Shown here: one piece after another, positions 6,534-7,035 of the stretch
Layout: the number at the start of each line of letters is the position of its first letter
Numbering within the stretch: the first letter of the stretch is position 1
DNA from: Chloroflexota bacterium
GTDB taxonomy: Bacteria > Chloroflexota > Anaerolineae > Caldilineales > Caldilineaceae
DNA length: 7,035 nt
Assembly: GCA_016199425.1 (NCBI GenBank)
Contig: JACQGT010000535.1
Location: 1-7,035, forward strand
Reading direction: 5' to 3'
Position numbers and translations under genes: made by a program
Notes under the pieces: generated by a model
What the model was told of the DNA's origin: nothing
The model's database searches: none
What the model saw: the letters and a program-made list of their open reading frames with translations, nothing else

Positions 6534-7035
6534 GGGCTGTTGCGGGAGGCCAGCAGCGCACTCGCCGTGGACAATACATACAGCGCCTACAGCGACAGCG
6601 GCTACCAACTGGCCTTTGCCCTCTTCCGTTACGCCATCCGCCTGATCGATGCGGGCGAGTATGGCGTGGCGGAACGGCTCTCCGCCGAGAGCCTGGCCCT
6701 CTTTCGGCGGCGGGAGAATCGGGATTATATTGTCGCACCGCTGGGGAACCTGGGGCGATTGGCCCTGCTGCGGGGGGACCTGGCCCAGGCGCGCCTGCTC
6801 CTGCAAGAGGCGGTTGCCACGGCCAGAAGCGTTGGCAATGTGTTGGGGCTGATCGACTGGTTGCCCCGGCTGGGTGTGGTCACCCTCTACGGCGGCGACG
6901 CGGCGGAGGCGCAGCGGCTGTTGCAGGAAAGCCTGGAACTCAGCCGCACCATCAGCAGCCCGATGTATCTGGCCTGGAACTACACCTATCTGGCCGAGAC
7001 AGCCCTCTGGCAGGGCGATCACGAGCAGGCCGGGC
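6474..7035 (+). CDS. TPR-rich regulator fragment, lacking its N-terminal half and running off the right edge
   Basis: The frame is open from a TGA at 6426-6428 to the window end. Convincing TPR sequence starts near 6537 (LLREASSALAVDN) and shows units spaced 37-40 residues apart: ALFRYAIRLIDAGEYGVAER, LGRLALLRGDLAQARLLLQ, LGVVTLYGGDAAEAQRLLQ, YTYLAETALWQGDHEQAG. The pattern is that of large ATP-binding TPR regulators, usually over 900 residues, whose NTPase and DNA-binding parts should lie before this point but are absent. GTG 6474 is the only reasonable start codon in the open stretch and has no proper ribosome site, so a true 5' truncation is more likely than a real start. Through the 18-base terminal overlap the frame continues without a break into 3-329, giving at most a 290-residue product. 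The sequence before about 6530 may belong to other DNA. Confidence 0.7.
   Translation, partial: MDNEVGGKEFAEHSQIFLGIGLLREASSALAVDNTYSAYSDSGYQLAFALFRYAIRLIDAGEYGVAERLSAESLALFRRRENRDYIVAPLGNLGRLALLRGDLAQARLLLQEAVATARSVGNVLGLIDWLPRLGVVTLYGGDAAEAQRLLQESLELSRTISSPMYLAWNYTYLAETALWQGDHEQAG
7018..7035. repeat. Right copy of the 18-bp terminal direct repeat
   Basis: Identical to 1-18. Collapsing the two copies closes the window into a 7017-bp circle (or joins tandem units) with the TPR reading frame intact. Confidence 0.95.

Noticed and set aside
6333..7022. A single 229-residue minus-strand protein
   Set aside because: Its N-terminal two thirds are exactly codon-antisense to clear TPR repeats and Pro/Gln-rich without motifs; only the last part (6533-6333) has any family resemblance, reported separately.
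6537..7035. Adenylate cyclase or enzymatic function for the TPR fragment
   Set aside because: Only TPR helices and a regulator-type C-terminus are visible; no catalytic domain is present in the window.

Overview
The window looks like a GC-rich bacterial fragment, most plausibly from a Chloroflexota (Anaerolineae or Caldilinea-like) genome. That placement is inferred from style: a MalT/LuxR-type ATPase regulator of about 1030 residues, a second large TPR-type regulator C-terminus, and small catabolic genes between them. No rRNA, tRNA, CRISPR array, transposase, replication or mobilisation gene is visible.

Layout, left to right. (i) 1-329 (+): the C-terminal end of a TPR-rich regulator. (ii) 326-1411 (-): a Gfo/Idh/MocA-family NAD(P)-dependent oxidoreductase, convergent with (i), the two stop codons overlapping. 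(iii) 1412-1526: a gap holding a perfect 18-bp inverted repeat. (iv) 1527-1910 (-): a SnoaL-like/NTF2-fold small enzyme. (v) 1974-2978 (-): a class I extradiol ring-cleavage dioxygenase with the full catalytic set and the family signature. (vi) 2979-3232: a gap that should carry the dioxygenase promoter and the terminator-like hairpin of the next gene. (vii) 3233-6325 (-): a large AAA-ATPase/TPR/LuxR-HTH transcription activator with a recognisable -10/-35 upstream. (viii) 6333-6533 (-): a possible remnant of another SnoaL-like gene. (ix) about 6474-7035 (+): TPR-coding sequence leaving the right edge.

The minus-strand set reads as regulator, terminator, then dioxygenase - SnoaL-like enzyme - oxidoreductase. 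The likely theme is catabolism of a catechol-like aromatic or related small molecule: the dioxygenase opens the ring, and the oxidoreductase could oxidise the resulting semialdehyde, a job done by a Gfo/Idh/MocA enzyme (LigC) in protocatechuate 4,5-cleavage. The substrate cannot be read from the sequence.

The most unusual property is structural. The first 18 bases equal the last 18, and joining the ends gives one uninterrupted TPR reading frame whose fourth repeat straddles the join. The window is therefore either a closed circle of 7017 bp or one unit of a tandem array. On that circle the TPR gene still lacks its N-terminal half, and on the other strand the same place carries the cut-off start of a SnoaL-like frame. 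The region around 6430-6540 thus looks like the point where the ends of a linear chromosomal segment were joined (excised circle, tandem-duplication junction or assembly/amplification chimera). With no replication gene, a true plasmid is the less likely reading.
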